From: Acidomyces sp. 'richmondensis'
Lineage: Eukaryota > Ascomycota > Dothideomycetes > Mycosphaerellales > Teratosphaeriaceae
Assembly: GCA_003545705.1 (NCBI GenBank)
Contig: QVLQ01000001.1
Span: 2,232,001 to 2,296,000 of the forward strand
DNA length: 64,000 nt
Direction of reading: 5' to 3'
Each line of letters begins with the position of its first letter. Position 1 is the first letter of the stretch. The notes under the pieces are model-generated. The model was given only the letters and a program-made list of their open reading frames with translations. It searched no databases and was not told the origin of the DNA. Both the position numbers and the translations under genes were made by a program. This document shows, in pieces, positions 49,684 to 59,879 of the stretch.

Positions 49684-52086
49684 TCACAAGTCTTCCGAGC
49701 AGAGTAGTTCTATCAGCGGACCGTAAATAGATTCATCGTCATTTAAAGCCATTATGGCAGCTGTCTTGATTGCAGGCCCCCGGTTTTCCGCACAAATTTC
49801 CCAAAGACGGTCTTTCAATTCGAAATCGATCTGGAAATCTGCGATGAGACTGTGCAGGTGACTCAGAAGATGAGGCGCAGCGAGCTTCGGTTCGTTACCA
49901 AGATCAACGGTCAAGCTGTGTTTCCCTGCCCTTAGCGGTGGGAATCGGACCAGAATGCTCGGGACGTCGGGCCAGACAGTATTCGAGATACTGATTGACT
50001 CATCTTCGTTTCCATTTATCCGTGCAATGATGGGAATAGAGTTTTGCACCAGCGAAAGAAATCGGACGGTCCATTCGCCGCCGGCGACATCCATCGTGAA
50101 TGTGCCGCGAGACTGCCGATAACGCATGGCAGTGCGTCTTAATCCTTCACCCACATTATTGCCATTTGATGAGCGGTCATCGTCGTCCTCTTCATCTTCA
50201 ACCATCGTGAAGTTGCAATCATGACCGACGACGACGAGAATTTCAAAGGCCTTTGGATTGCTGCACCCATTTCTCGGAGTGGCGGTCGCGTCAAGAGGCA
50301 AAATGGCCCCTTCTGGTGCCAGAACCGGTAAGCAATGAAGGGGCCGGTACATTTTGATTTCACGGTCCCCACTGTAGATGATTCCGGAGAAAATATCTAC
50401 GTGCCGACGAGGGGGAACCCACACATGAACAGAGGCGAGATTCGTCCTCTTCTCGCGAGGTTGTACAATCGGCGCACAAACAATCTGAGTTCCAAAAGAG
50501 TATTGATTTGGCACTCGGTAAGCCTCCTTCCGTGATGGATAAGACCAGTACATGGGCCTTACTAGAGGCTCCGCAGACGTCGCAGCTAACACATTCATTG
50601 TATGTAAGTATGGCACTAAGCGATGACGGTATTGCATGTACGCTTCAATAACCTTCCGGCACTCTTCGCGATATTGCCATGGTTCCTTTGACATCCACTG
50701 AGAATTGGTAGAATGCAGACGCATGATTGGCGAGAAAACTCCAAATTGTACCCAGCGCGTGACGAGCTCGTCATCGCGGCCGCCGTGCATATGGCCTCCA
50801 ATATCGTGGCTCCACCATCCGAACCCGATATTGGACGCCGTGGCAGTGAGTTCAGGCTGGAACTGAAGGGATGCCCATGTCGTTACCGTATCACCCGAGA
50901 ATCCGACAGGATACCGGTGACTGCCCGGGCCCGCGTAACGAGAGAAGATGAGAGGCTTTTTGTTTACGACAGCATTGTCCAGAAAGTGGAAATGGTTTAA
51001 TAACCACAAAGGATCTATTCCTTTCACTCGACTTTCCGTACCTTGTTGCCAGTCAATCCACCAGAAATCACAGGCTATAGCTTCTAAATCGCGATGCAGC
51101 TTATTCAGGTAAACGTGCATGAAACGTGGGTCCGTGGGATCAAATTGAATGGGATCTCGATTAGTGGTGTCAAAATCTAGGGCCTTGGCCACATCTTCGT
51201 AAGCCTCTTCGTGCGCAGCAATACCAGAATGTGGATGGTCATTGAGGGTGATTTTCAACTTGCGCCGGTGCAACTCTCTTCCAAAAGCTGAAGGGTTCGG
51301 GAAAAGCTTCTTATTCCATGTATAACCCGTCCAGCCAGAATGGAGGAGGTGTTCCTCTTTAACCAGGTGCCAGTCCATATCAATCACAGCGACCGACAGA
51401 GGAATTCGGTGTTCAGCGAAGTTGTCCATGAGATTGAGATACTCGTCGGCGCTGTAGGCGTGGTACCGCGACCACCAATTGCCCAACGCCCATCGAGGAA
51501 GAACAGGTTGAGGCCCAGATATGGCAAAAAAAGCCGTCATACCAGCTTTAAAGTCAAGCCCGTAATTGAATAAATACCCGTCAAGCCGATCGCCCGGTTT
51601 TCTCGGGGCAACAAAGCCTTTGCCGTCAAAAAGCATCGACATGCTATCATCGAGGAAGGAGAAGCCCGCAGTGGATAAAACACCTGACCCTAGATCGCAT
51701 CTGCCATCCACATTGTCAAGGGTGCGCACAGTGCCTCCCAGATTGCCGTTGGGTTCGACACCAAAGCGCCACTGAGCGCCCCATAGAGACGTGCGGTGGT
51801 GGAATGTCGCTGTCAGACCAATACTGCTAAACCGCTTCTTGTCATACGTCAAGTGCATATGCTCAGTCAATATTTCCAGTTGTCCCTCGGAGTCTTTCAC
51901 TCGAAACGGGGGCACCGAAAAATGGCGATTGATGGCGAAAGTGGACGCCCGATCTTCGAACTCTCCATCTTCTGCCCATTCGCAACGTAATACTTGGTCA
52001 CTTAGCACCGTGAAACGATAGCATTGACCTTTCACAACGGCGCCAGTGTTGGCCAACGGTTTGCAGGGGAAAATATATCTTTCCAT
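49684..52086 (-). CDS. GH31 alpha-glucosidase-like enzyme, intracellular type
   Basis: GH31 enzymes cleave terminal alpha-linked sugars with retention. The 800-residue, intronless protein has an N-terminal beta-sandwich, then a catalytic barrel. The nucleophile motif reads FWWIDWQQG (Asp345), a variant of the classical WxDMNE. The acid/base motif is GFSGDT (Asp399), followed by NIGFGWWSHDIGGHMHG. Other barrel marks are RWALGNWWSRYHAY and SVAVIDMDWH. No signal peptide is seen, so it probably works in the cytosol on imported or released oligosaccharides. An acidic insert (EDEEDDDD) lies in the C-terminal beta domain. It is divergent from a Zn2Cys6 regulator 409 bp away, and a secreted alpha-1,3-glucanase follows that gene. 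The exact substrate cannot be told from sequence. Confidence 0.88.
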   Translation of the reverse strand: MERYIFPCKPLANTGAVVKGQCYRFTVLSDQVLRCEWAEDGEFEDRASTFAINRHFSVPPFRVKDSEGQLEILTEHMHLTYDKKRFSSIGLTATFHHRTSLWGAQWRFGVEPNGNLGGTVRTLDNVDGRCDLGSGVLSTAGFSFLDDSMSMLFDGKGFVAPRKPGDRLDGYLFNYGLDFKAGMTAFFAISGPQPVLPRWALGNWWSRYHAYSADEYLNLMDNFAEHRIPLSVAVIDMDWHLVKEEHLLHSGWTGYTWNKKLFPNPSAFGRELHRRKLKITLNDHPHSGIAAHEEAYEDVAKALDFDTTNRDPIQFDPTDPRFMHVYLNKLHRDLEAIACDFWWIDWQQGTESRVKGIDPLWLLNHFHFLDNAVVNKKPLIFSRYAGPGSHRYPVGFSGDTVTTWASLQFQPELTATASNIGFGWWSHDIGGHMHGGRDDELVTRWVQFGVFSPIMRLHSTNSQWMSKEPWQYREECRKVIEAYMQYRHRLVPYLHTMNVLAATSAEPLVRPMYWSYPSRKEAYRVPNQYSFGTQIVCAPIVQPREKRTNLASVHVWVPPRRHVDIFSGIIYSGDREIKMYRPLHCLPVLAPEGAILPLDATATPRNGCSNPKAFEILVVVGHDCNFTMVEDEEDDDDRSSNGNNVGEGLRRTAMRYRQSRGTFTMDVAGGEWTVRFLSLVQNSIPIIARINGNEDESISISNTVWPDVPSILVRFPPLRAGKHSLTVDLGNEPKLAAPHLLSHLHSLIADFQIDFELKDRLWEICAENRGPAIKTAAIMALNDDESIYGPLIELLCSEDL

Positions 52087-52495
52087 GGCACGTGAAAAGT
52101 TGCAACAAAAACCTGCGATCTGCCAAAGCCTTCTAGATGTGATGACGAAGGCAGCAGGGAGAAAGTGATGGACAGGGTGAAAAGCAGACTACGTACAATA
52201 TTTTCTTGCTCCATTTCGTCAGTGGCACATCTCTTGCGGTCGTTCATTACGCGGCGCCGATGATCGCCCTCAAATTAATCCGAATAATTCATCCAGGTGG
52301 GGAACATGTCACGTGCCTTCAGATCAACCGGACATCAACGCTTCTACTCCGCAACGTCCTGCTACCCCACGGGGTGCGGTATTGACGTGCTTGTGGGGTA
52401 GGTGATGATTCTGCAAGTGCAACTAGGAGGGTGGAAGCCGCTCTGCTAAGGGGCCGTCCTCAGAACCAAAAGGCTAGTCCACCTTTCTTCCGACC
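52087..52495. promoter_or_regulatory. Divergent promoter between GH31 enzyme and Zn2Cys6 regulator
   Basis: This 409-bp region lies between opposite start codons. Such spacing often marks a regulator and its target. It contains several CGG/CCG triplets (for example near 52330 and 52371), the half-site type bound by Zn2Cys6 proteins, but no clear paired site was defined. Confidence 0.5.
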
Positions 52496-54095
52496 ATGGC
52501 CACCCGAACGAAACGAAGCAGTATTGTGTGTGATGGATGTGCACTTCGAAGGGTGAAATGTGACGGCAAGGACCCATGCTCAGAATGCAATGGCCGTAAT
52601 GTAGCATGTACACATCTTCGAGTACGTCGCAAACGGGGGCCAAAGGGACCGCGAGTATCGACATGCGTCAAGATTCAGGCACAAGCAGCTCGACTCGCAC
52701 GTCCATCATTACCGAATATTGATTCCTACAATAGCAATCCAGGAGGGCCTCCGTCTCTGGAGACATATCGTCAGTTCTTCGAAATATTCCAGCGCCTCCT
52801 TTATCATGTCTGGCCGGTCCTTGATGTCGGAGATCTTATGATTTCGCTTGAGGCCGATGAGCGCAACCAAGGCTCTCAAGCGCTGGCCGACGCCCTGTGC
52901 GCTGCTGTCATCGCTCAGCTACGAATCTGTCACTCTAGTGACCGCCTACCAAGCCAGGAAGCACCGTGGTTTGCAAAGGAAGCCCGGCGTGCCCAGCAAG
53001 CCGTTGACGAGGAAGACGAGTGCTCCTTGAACTCACTTTTAACTTCTTTCTTTTTGCACATGTACTATGCCAATGTCCAGAAGTTATCGATTGCAACCCT
53101 ATTCCTGCGGGAGACCCTCACGCGTGCGCATATGCTGGGCTTACAACGTCCTGAGTCATATCGGCATTTAGGAAAGCTCGAGTTCCAGCGACGACTCCGT
53201 ATATACTGGATACTCTTTGTGACTGAGAGGTAAGATGGTCTGAATACCTTCTCGATCATGACGTTGACTGTAGATCGCAGAACATTTTGTGCGGAAAATC
53301 AGATGCCTACAATCTTGGATCCCATCGAAGTTTTCCCTTCCCCAACAAGCGACGATGCGAAGACGGCCATCTGCCTTCCAGCCCTGCTCGATCTCACACG
53401 TCTTTTTGTATGTCTCGAAAGTCAGTACTGCGTTTCCGAGTCGGGCAATGCTTCCAAACCTAGCGCGATTTCCGAGGAATCCCGTATTTTAAATATTCAA
53501 GCGCAGTTGCAGTATGATAATAGCGCCAGCGCCCTCACCGAGCCTCAGAAAGTCGACTTGGCTGTGACACGTAATTGGATTCGGGTATTAGTCTGGCATT
53601 ACACTTTCACACGTTATCCACAGTCATGTCAGTCGGCGAGTCCAGCGTTTTCGATTACGTATCCAGCCACAATCGCTCGAGAAGTTGCCTCCACGCTGTC
53701 TGCGGCATCTGAGCAGTCTTTACGTGCACATGGATACGGCATGGTAGGCCATATCACTCCTCCTTGACGGTACTCTATGTGCGCTGAACGCTTTGGCCTA
53801 GGAATTGAAGATCTTACGAATAGCGAACGCGTTACTCAATGTTTTCGTGTGTGTGCCATCGATGAGAACGGAGAGTCGTGACTTGCAATTCAATCTGCAT
53901 GCACTGAGAAAGATCTTAGAAATTGTTGGGGGCAGTGAGTCGCATTTTCTAGCTGTGATACAGCAGAGAATGATTGAATTGGACCTTCCTATAGCAATAC
54001 AACCGTCACCCACCTGTTCATATCTGCAATATGGGCAGATAGATATGTCGGATTCCGGGTACGAAGAGGAGCCGATTTGCTCATCGTGTGTGTAG
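52496..54095 (+). CDS. Zn2Cys6 transcription factor (maltose/amylase-regulator-like)
   Basis: This is a fungal binuclear-zinc regulator. The six cysteines are Cys12, 15, 22, 28, 31 and 38 with the canonical spacing, followed by a basic RVRRKRGPKGPR. The middle region (LRETLTRAHMLGLQRPESY, RRLRIYWILFVTER) is the fungal-specific regulatory domain. Three exons, 52496-53229, 53281-53743 and 53802-54095, give 496 residues. The introns of 51 and 58 nt are GT-AG. Intron 1 uses the CGCAG acceptor at 53280, because that keeps the TER-TFCAEN frame. The general look resembles MAL-activator/AmyR-type regulators, which fits the neighbouring glycoside hydrolases, but the target is inferred. Confidence 0.85.
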
Positions 54096-55086
54096 GAGAA
54101 GTGAATTCACATTTACATGTTACAGATCTTCAATAGGGAGATGAATAATCTACAGTCACAAGAGCCATAGGATTTCAAGCATTTCTAACCACTTGTAAGA
54201 TGCGGCAGAACAACTTTGCGCACAAGGCTTCAGGCACCCGGGGGATTTTATCGGGAAAATTATTCGGTGCAACCCTGTCTCACATGAGGAACAAGCAACG
54301 TTCCAAGTCCTCGCAGATTGTCTTGTAACGACGAGCTGGATTGGGGTCAAGCTTTACCAATCCTTCAAAGAATCATATTTGCGAACGGATGATATTCAAG
54401 CACGGATGAGAGAGGATGGTAAATTGACTGAAATTGGCATTGTTTCAGTGACAAGTCGCAATTTGCTGCTCGAGATCGGGTTCCTTTCCTCTTCTTACTA
54501 CTATTGTACTGGCACCGGCATTCTCCCGTTTGCGTTATAGAGGAATTGGCCAGCCTGTGGATGCCATGTGGACATGAACTTGCATTATGTCAACAGGACC
54601 ACAGCTGCCTAACATTGTCGACCAACCCGTACTCTGTGACGATTAAAACGCTTGATTTTTCGTTTAAACATGGGACATCCCCGGCAAATGATCTACAGGG
54701 CGCCTCAGATGAGACTTGACTAGTACGTCGCGGGGTTCTGTACCAAGAAGAGTGCCACCCTATTGATGTTACCTTGTAACCTCCTTCACAGCGAGACTCA
54801 CTTCCGCCCTTGCATTGCTAGGTTGAAGAATGTGCTCGAAATCGCAACGTAACTTGGAACGAGTATTTCAGCCTGAATAATGCCAGAGGTAACCAGTACG
54901 CTTTGAGCAAGTACGGACTGTCAAAATTGGAGTTGAGCATAGTGAGATATCAAGGAACCGGCAAGATTTATTTTCTGAGCGACCCGTCACATATTTATAC
55001 GCTTTAACCCCAAGAGAGACATATGTTAATTTCATCAGATACCGAAGTGAGCCATCATGCAGAAAGCCTTTATTTTGCGGAGAAAG
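54096..55086. other. Intergenic, no gene seen
   Basis: This is a gap of about 1 kb between the regulator and the GH71 gene, likely the GH71 promoter. The short frames in it have no family support. Confidence 0.5.
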
Positions 55087-56627
55087 ATGAAAGTCGTTAC
55101 TTTTATCCTTACCATCCTCACATCGGTCTTCGCGGGCACGATAAAGAAACACTCTACCCATCCGAAACTCAATCCTGCCACGGGGAAAGATGCAAGCACG
55201 GTCGTCAGCAAGGCCGTGTTTGCGCATTATATGGTATGATAATCCTAGCCTCAGTAACACAATTGTCTAAACAGCTCCCAGGTTGGCACCATGACCCAAG
55301 AGGAAGCAAATCAGGACGTTCAAGATGCCATGAACGTTGGGTTCGACGCATTCGCGCTCAACACCCACACAATCAGCTCCAGCGATCAATGGATGCTTAA
55401 TGCCCTTGAATACTTGTTCACGGCTGCTGATGCAACCGATTTCAAGCTGTTCTTGTCCTTCGACATGAGTTGGAAGACATACACGCCTTCAGACATTCCA
55501 GCTTTCTTATTGAATTATACCAACCACTCCTCTTATTACAAGATAAATGGAATGCCATTTGTCAGCACTTACCAAGGGGGTTATGATGACAACGACACTT
55601 GGGAATCCGGGTTTCGTCAACCATTGGTCGCAGAAGGAGTTACTCCATTCTTTGTTCCCGATTTTGATGACTGGTCTGGATTTCCCGACAATTTTTTTGA
55701 CACGTACCCTGTTGTAGATGGTGCCTTCAGCTGGGAGAATGCATGGCCGTCACCGGGGACTACCATCTCTAATGTCAGCGACAGCATCGTCCAATCGCTG
55801 ATGCAGCAAGCCGAGCAAGTTGACAAGGTGGTTATGATGCGTGAGTGCCTTCCCTTTTGAAAGTGGATTTCCTAAATTCGGATTCAATCTAAATCGAGAG
55901 TCACAGCGTTGTCAAGCTTCCAGTTCAAATATATGGGATCTGGTGAGGACTGGTATCGCATCGGCGAGGTCAATATGCCCCAGCGATTTGAACAAGTTCT
56001 TGCTCTGCAGCCAGATTTAGTGGAGCTTATCACTTGGAACGATGCTGGTGAAAGCCATTATGTCGGAAATTGTAAGTTGGACCCGCAGAGAATTCGTTAC
56101 GACGGAAGCTGATAACCGAATGCGTGTGTCCAGGGTACGCTGATCAGGTCGCTGGAACTGACATTGCCGACTATGCCGGGGGTTTTGATCATACAGGATG
56201 GCAGCAAATCATCTCCGCTTTCATTTCCGCTTACAAGAAGGGAGCGAGCGATGGGTCTTCGATTGTCCCTCCAGGATCTTCTCCTGTAGGCACGATGTGG
56301 TACCGCACACTTATGACCAGTGCGAGCTGTTCGTCTTCCATCCAGAACTACCAACAGGGCCAAGACACAATCAATTTTGCGGTAAGCCTGCCCTCATTGG
56401 GCTATACCATCAATGTATACAGCAACAATCAGCAAATCGGCAGCTTCGAGGGACAAAAGGGATTGAATTATAATTGTGTCGCTGGCCTTCAGCTGGGGGG
56501 CGGACAGAGGATTGAAATTGTGGACAGCTCTGGTAACATGGTCGCGTCAGCCACAGGGACGAAAGATGTGTTAGCACAAAGTCCGAACGCGACTTGTAAT
56601 TGGAATTACGAGGTCGTTGGCCTGTGA
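55087..56627 (+). CDS. GH71 glucan endo-1,3-alpha-glucosidase (mutanase), secreted
   Basis: GH71 enzymes hydrolyse alpha-1,3-glucan, a fungal cell-wall polymer. A signal peptide is evident (MKVVTFILTILTSVFAG). Four exons, 55087-55233, 55282-55840, 55907-56071 and 56134-56627, give 454 residues. The introns of 48, 66 and 62 nt match in phase, and each join restores family motifs: VFAHYM-VG, VVMM-PLSSFQFK and GN-WYADQVAG. Other hallmarks are GFDAFALNTHT, VDGAFSWENAWP and TWNDAGESHY. The end (NATCNWNYEVVGL) is normal. I chose the start at 55087, which puts the hydrophobic segment first; a Met 10 codons upstream would place charged residues before it. Possible roles are remodelling its own wall, or feeding on other fungi. 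Confidence 0.93.
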
Positions 56628-56883
56628 TTGCATCGACGAATTTATTGAAACTTAAGAACGAGACTGTGCTGGCAATATTTTACTCAAATACGATCGATCA
56701 ACGCTGCGTTCGATGTCATTCGAACTAAATAATGTGAGGTTTTGCGTCTATTTCAAGTCCTCTCGACGTTTATATATAGTCCACTCACCAACGTGTTAAA
56801 AGGTATAGAAGTACCTTGACAAGTTGCTTAGAAAGCAATTGGAAATCAGACTGGAAGATCACTAATACAGAATGTCTTAGGTA
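56628..56883. other. Intergenic, 3' flank of GH71
   Basis: No gene is seen. It is AT-rich and leads into the short inverted-repeat element. Confidence 0.5.
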
Positions 56884-57384
56884 ACGTAAACCGCGGGGAA
56901 GCTGCGCAGACGGTGAAGCTGCGCATCTACGCCGAGCGTGCCAAACTATTCGCACTCAGGACTTACTATACTTAGTTTATAATATATTATTCGCAGAACT
57001 AAATCAGTATATAACCGTCTCTGTAGGCAACGCTAACGAGTAAGAGAGCAGGGTAATTATAAATCAATATAAGGAGTCTGTAGTAGCCTTCTATAAAGCG
57101 TTAGAGAGAATACGTTCGCTCTTATAAGCGGAAGAGCAAAAAGTTTACTATATTGACTACTAAGACGGGGAGGAGAGTACAAAGAAACAGGCACCGTAAG
57201 ATACAACAACAACATATCCTAAATCTAGAGATTGCGGAGGAGATAGAAGAAGGCATCTATAAACTTACTAGCTCTTTAAAAATTCATTATATTATAGCTA
57301 TATTGAGAAAAAGTCGTTTTTAGAAAGTCTTAGCAATTTCTATATATAGCTAAACCGTCTGCGCAGCTTTCCCGCGGTTGACGT
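56884..57384. mobile_element. 501-bp MITE-like element with 31-bp inverted ends
   Basis: Left end 56884-56914 and right end 57354-57384 are inverted copies (ACGTAAACCGCGGGGAAGCT at the left) with two mismatches. TA flanks both sides (56882-56883, 57385-57386). The AT-rich interior has no long open frame. It was probably mobilised in trans by a Tc1-mariner-type transposase. Confidence 0.75.
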
Positions 57385-58415
57385 TATTCAAGAAGGGAAT
57401 ATATAAGACTGGATAATTTCCTTTGTAGTTAAAAAAGAATCAAGCAGGCCTAGACATCTTGAACACTCCCTTTCCAACAGTTATAAGCCCGGGATAGCGT
57501 AGCTTTTAGTTAATAGAAGATCTATTCTTTATCAACTTCAACTCAGAAGGACTTCAAGTTTTCCCCGCAAGCGTAGCACTACCTACCCCGTAAGTTTGGT
57601 ATCGACTTCACCTCGTCTACAACCAGATCTAAAGGAGAAGAGGCCTGTTTCCGACTACGATATCTCGCCGGATATTAGACGTATAAGTACGCCGTTTTAA
57701 CTGGAAGTAGAACAGACGATAGCGGTTCTATCTCTATAAACAGTATAACGATCTGAGGGATATTTGCATTGTTATAACGATAACAAGTAGTCGACTTAAA
57801 GATGTCTGAAATCGGATCTATAGACGATATTAAGACCGAAAGATTCCCGACCCTTATAAAGGATAACTATAGGGAGTGGATTGACTTAGTAGAAGACGCC
57901 CTAACATCCAAGGGACTCTGGAAGTACGCTACAGGTAGTATAGAAGAATTTGAAGACAGTTCTGAAAAGGAAGACTACTTAAGGAATGATGCAAAGGCAG
58001 TAATATTCTTAAAACAAGCAGTCGGAAGAGATAACAGAGTCCACCTAATAGGAATCCGAAGATCTAAGGATATCCTAGAGAAGTTGAAGGCGTTAAATGA
58101 TAGGCCTATTGAAGAGAGGGTACAGTTCCTACTCTCTCAGTTCTACGGATTTAAAGGGCTATCAACAGTTGATCTTAGTGCTAGTAGGTTAACGCAACTC
58201 CAGACCGAGATAGGAGGGCTTAAGCCTACAGAAAAACCTTCGGACTCCTCGAAGAAAGCAGTACTTATTAACACTCTAGCAGAAGTCGTGTAGGTGGGTT
58301 TCTCATCGGTGTTCACTGTTCGACGTCTCTCTATATCGAGCCTCATTTCGGTCATGTCCAAGTCGTGCTATTTAATGTTAGCATAGTCTCTCTATTAATT
58401 GCGTTATAACGTAAA

Positions 58416-59850
58416 GTGGAAGTCCAAAGGATGGAGACTGCCACCCTCCATCCCAAGGGCTGCCACAATGACCCCTATCTCCAAAACAGAGGGCCTAGAA
58501 GCTACACCACAAAGCCAATCAAGCAGATAGGGAAAGTAGCTATACAAAAGAACATACTCACCCTTACTGATGATATCCAGACAGCCCTAGCTACTCACTA
58601 AGCAAGCAAAGTTCCCGAAGTCCAGTTCCTCCTACCCCTCCTCCAAAGGGCTTACACCTGCCTGTCTTATTAGGCTCAGGACCAGACTATCTCCGAAGCG
58701 CTTGTAGACATCCAGAGCACACTTAAAAAATAACAGACTACACCTCCTTCAAACACTTAGGCTTAGATAGCTGCCCAACACCAACCTAAAGCGGCCAGAC
58801 CCCCTCCAACCCCTATTGAGAGCAACACCCTTAGTATAAGGATAGAAAGAGAAGAAGACAGAACCAAGATAAGGGGAAAGACCAACAAACAAATCCTAGA
58901 GGAGCTGAATAACCCCTAGGTAATAGCAGTAAAAAAATTGGAGAGTAGGGACATTAGAATTTTCGCAGAATTAGGAGCTGCAAAGGCCAGATTGCTTGAA
59001 GACCAGAGGTGGATTCAGGAACAATACCCCTTAGTATGCCTAAGTATACCCTAATTCCAGGTAATTGTGCACGGAGTAAGGATAGTGGGTATAAACCCGG
59101 CCCAGATATAGGCTATCTAAAAGATCCAAGAAGAAAATGGAAGGCTACACCCTAATATAAAGATAATGAGGGCATCCTGGTTAAAAAGCCAAAAGGCAAG
59201 AGAGGGAAAAACCTATTCATCTCTTATCCTCTCTGTCCAAAGTGCACAACAGGTAAGAGAGTTGGTAAGGAAAGGACTGATCCACAATGGAACACTCCTA
59301 ATAGCAGAGGAATTCTACCTATAATAAAGAGCAACCCAATGCCTAAACTGCGGCCTCTTCAGCTACATTGCTAAATACTGCAGGGTAAAGACTGTCTGTA
59401 GGAAATGCTCGGGAGACTATAGGATAGACACCTACTAGAGTACAATCAGCAAGTGTAGCAATTGCAAAGGAAATTACCTATTATAGGCATCAATATGCAA
59501 GATCAAATAGGCAGCTAAAATTAAAGCAAGATCCTTCTAAGCCTTAATAACTAGGAAATGGGAGAATACAACAATGCCTTAGCTAAATAACTAACTAGAA
59601 GAATAGATTACAATCTCCAACCTACGAAAGAGAAGAAACTAGGCAAATAACAACTAAGACACTACGATAACAGTATAGAGCAGTATAAGAAAACCACTAG
59701 GCAGATCTGTTAGGACTATAAGCATTCGGAAAGTAGGGACAAACCTAGGGTAGAACAAGCTTAGCTTCCCCTAATCCCAGAATCCATATAGCCTACAGAA
59801 AGGACAGGACACTGAGGTAGAAGAGGATAAAATATCTCAGGAGATTAGAC
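58416..59850 (+). pseudogene. LINE-C ORF1 remnant
   Basis: Only fragments of this gag-like ORF can be read. Cys-rich knuckle remnants are visible near 59340-59490 (CLNCGLFSYIAKYC, then CRKCSGDYRIDTY), with Tyr where His is expected. That fits CAC/CAT to TAC/TAT change. Confidence 0.65.
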
Positions 59851-59879
59851 TACAGCATCAAACTAATAATAGACAGTAG

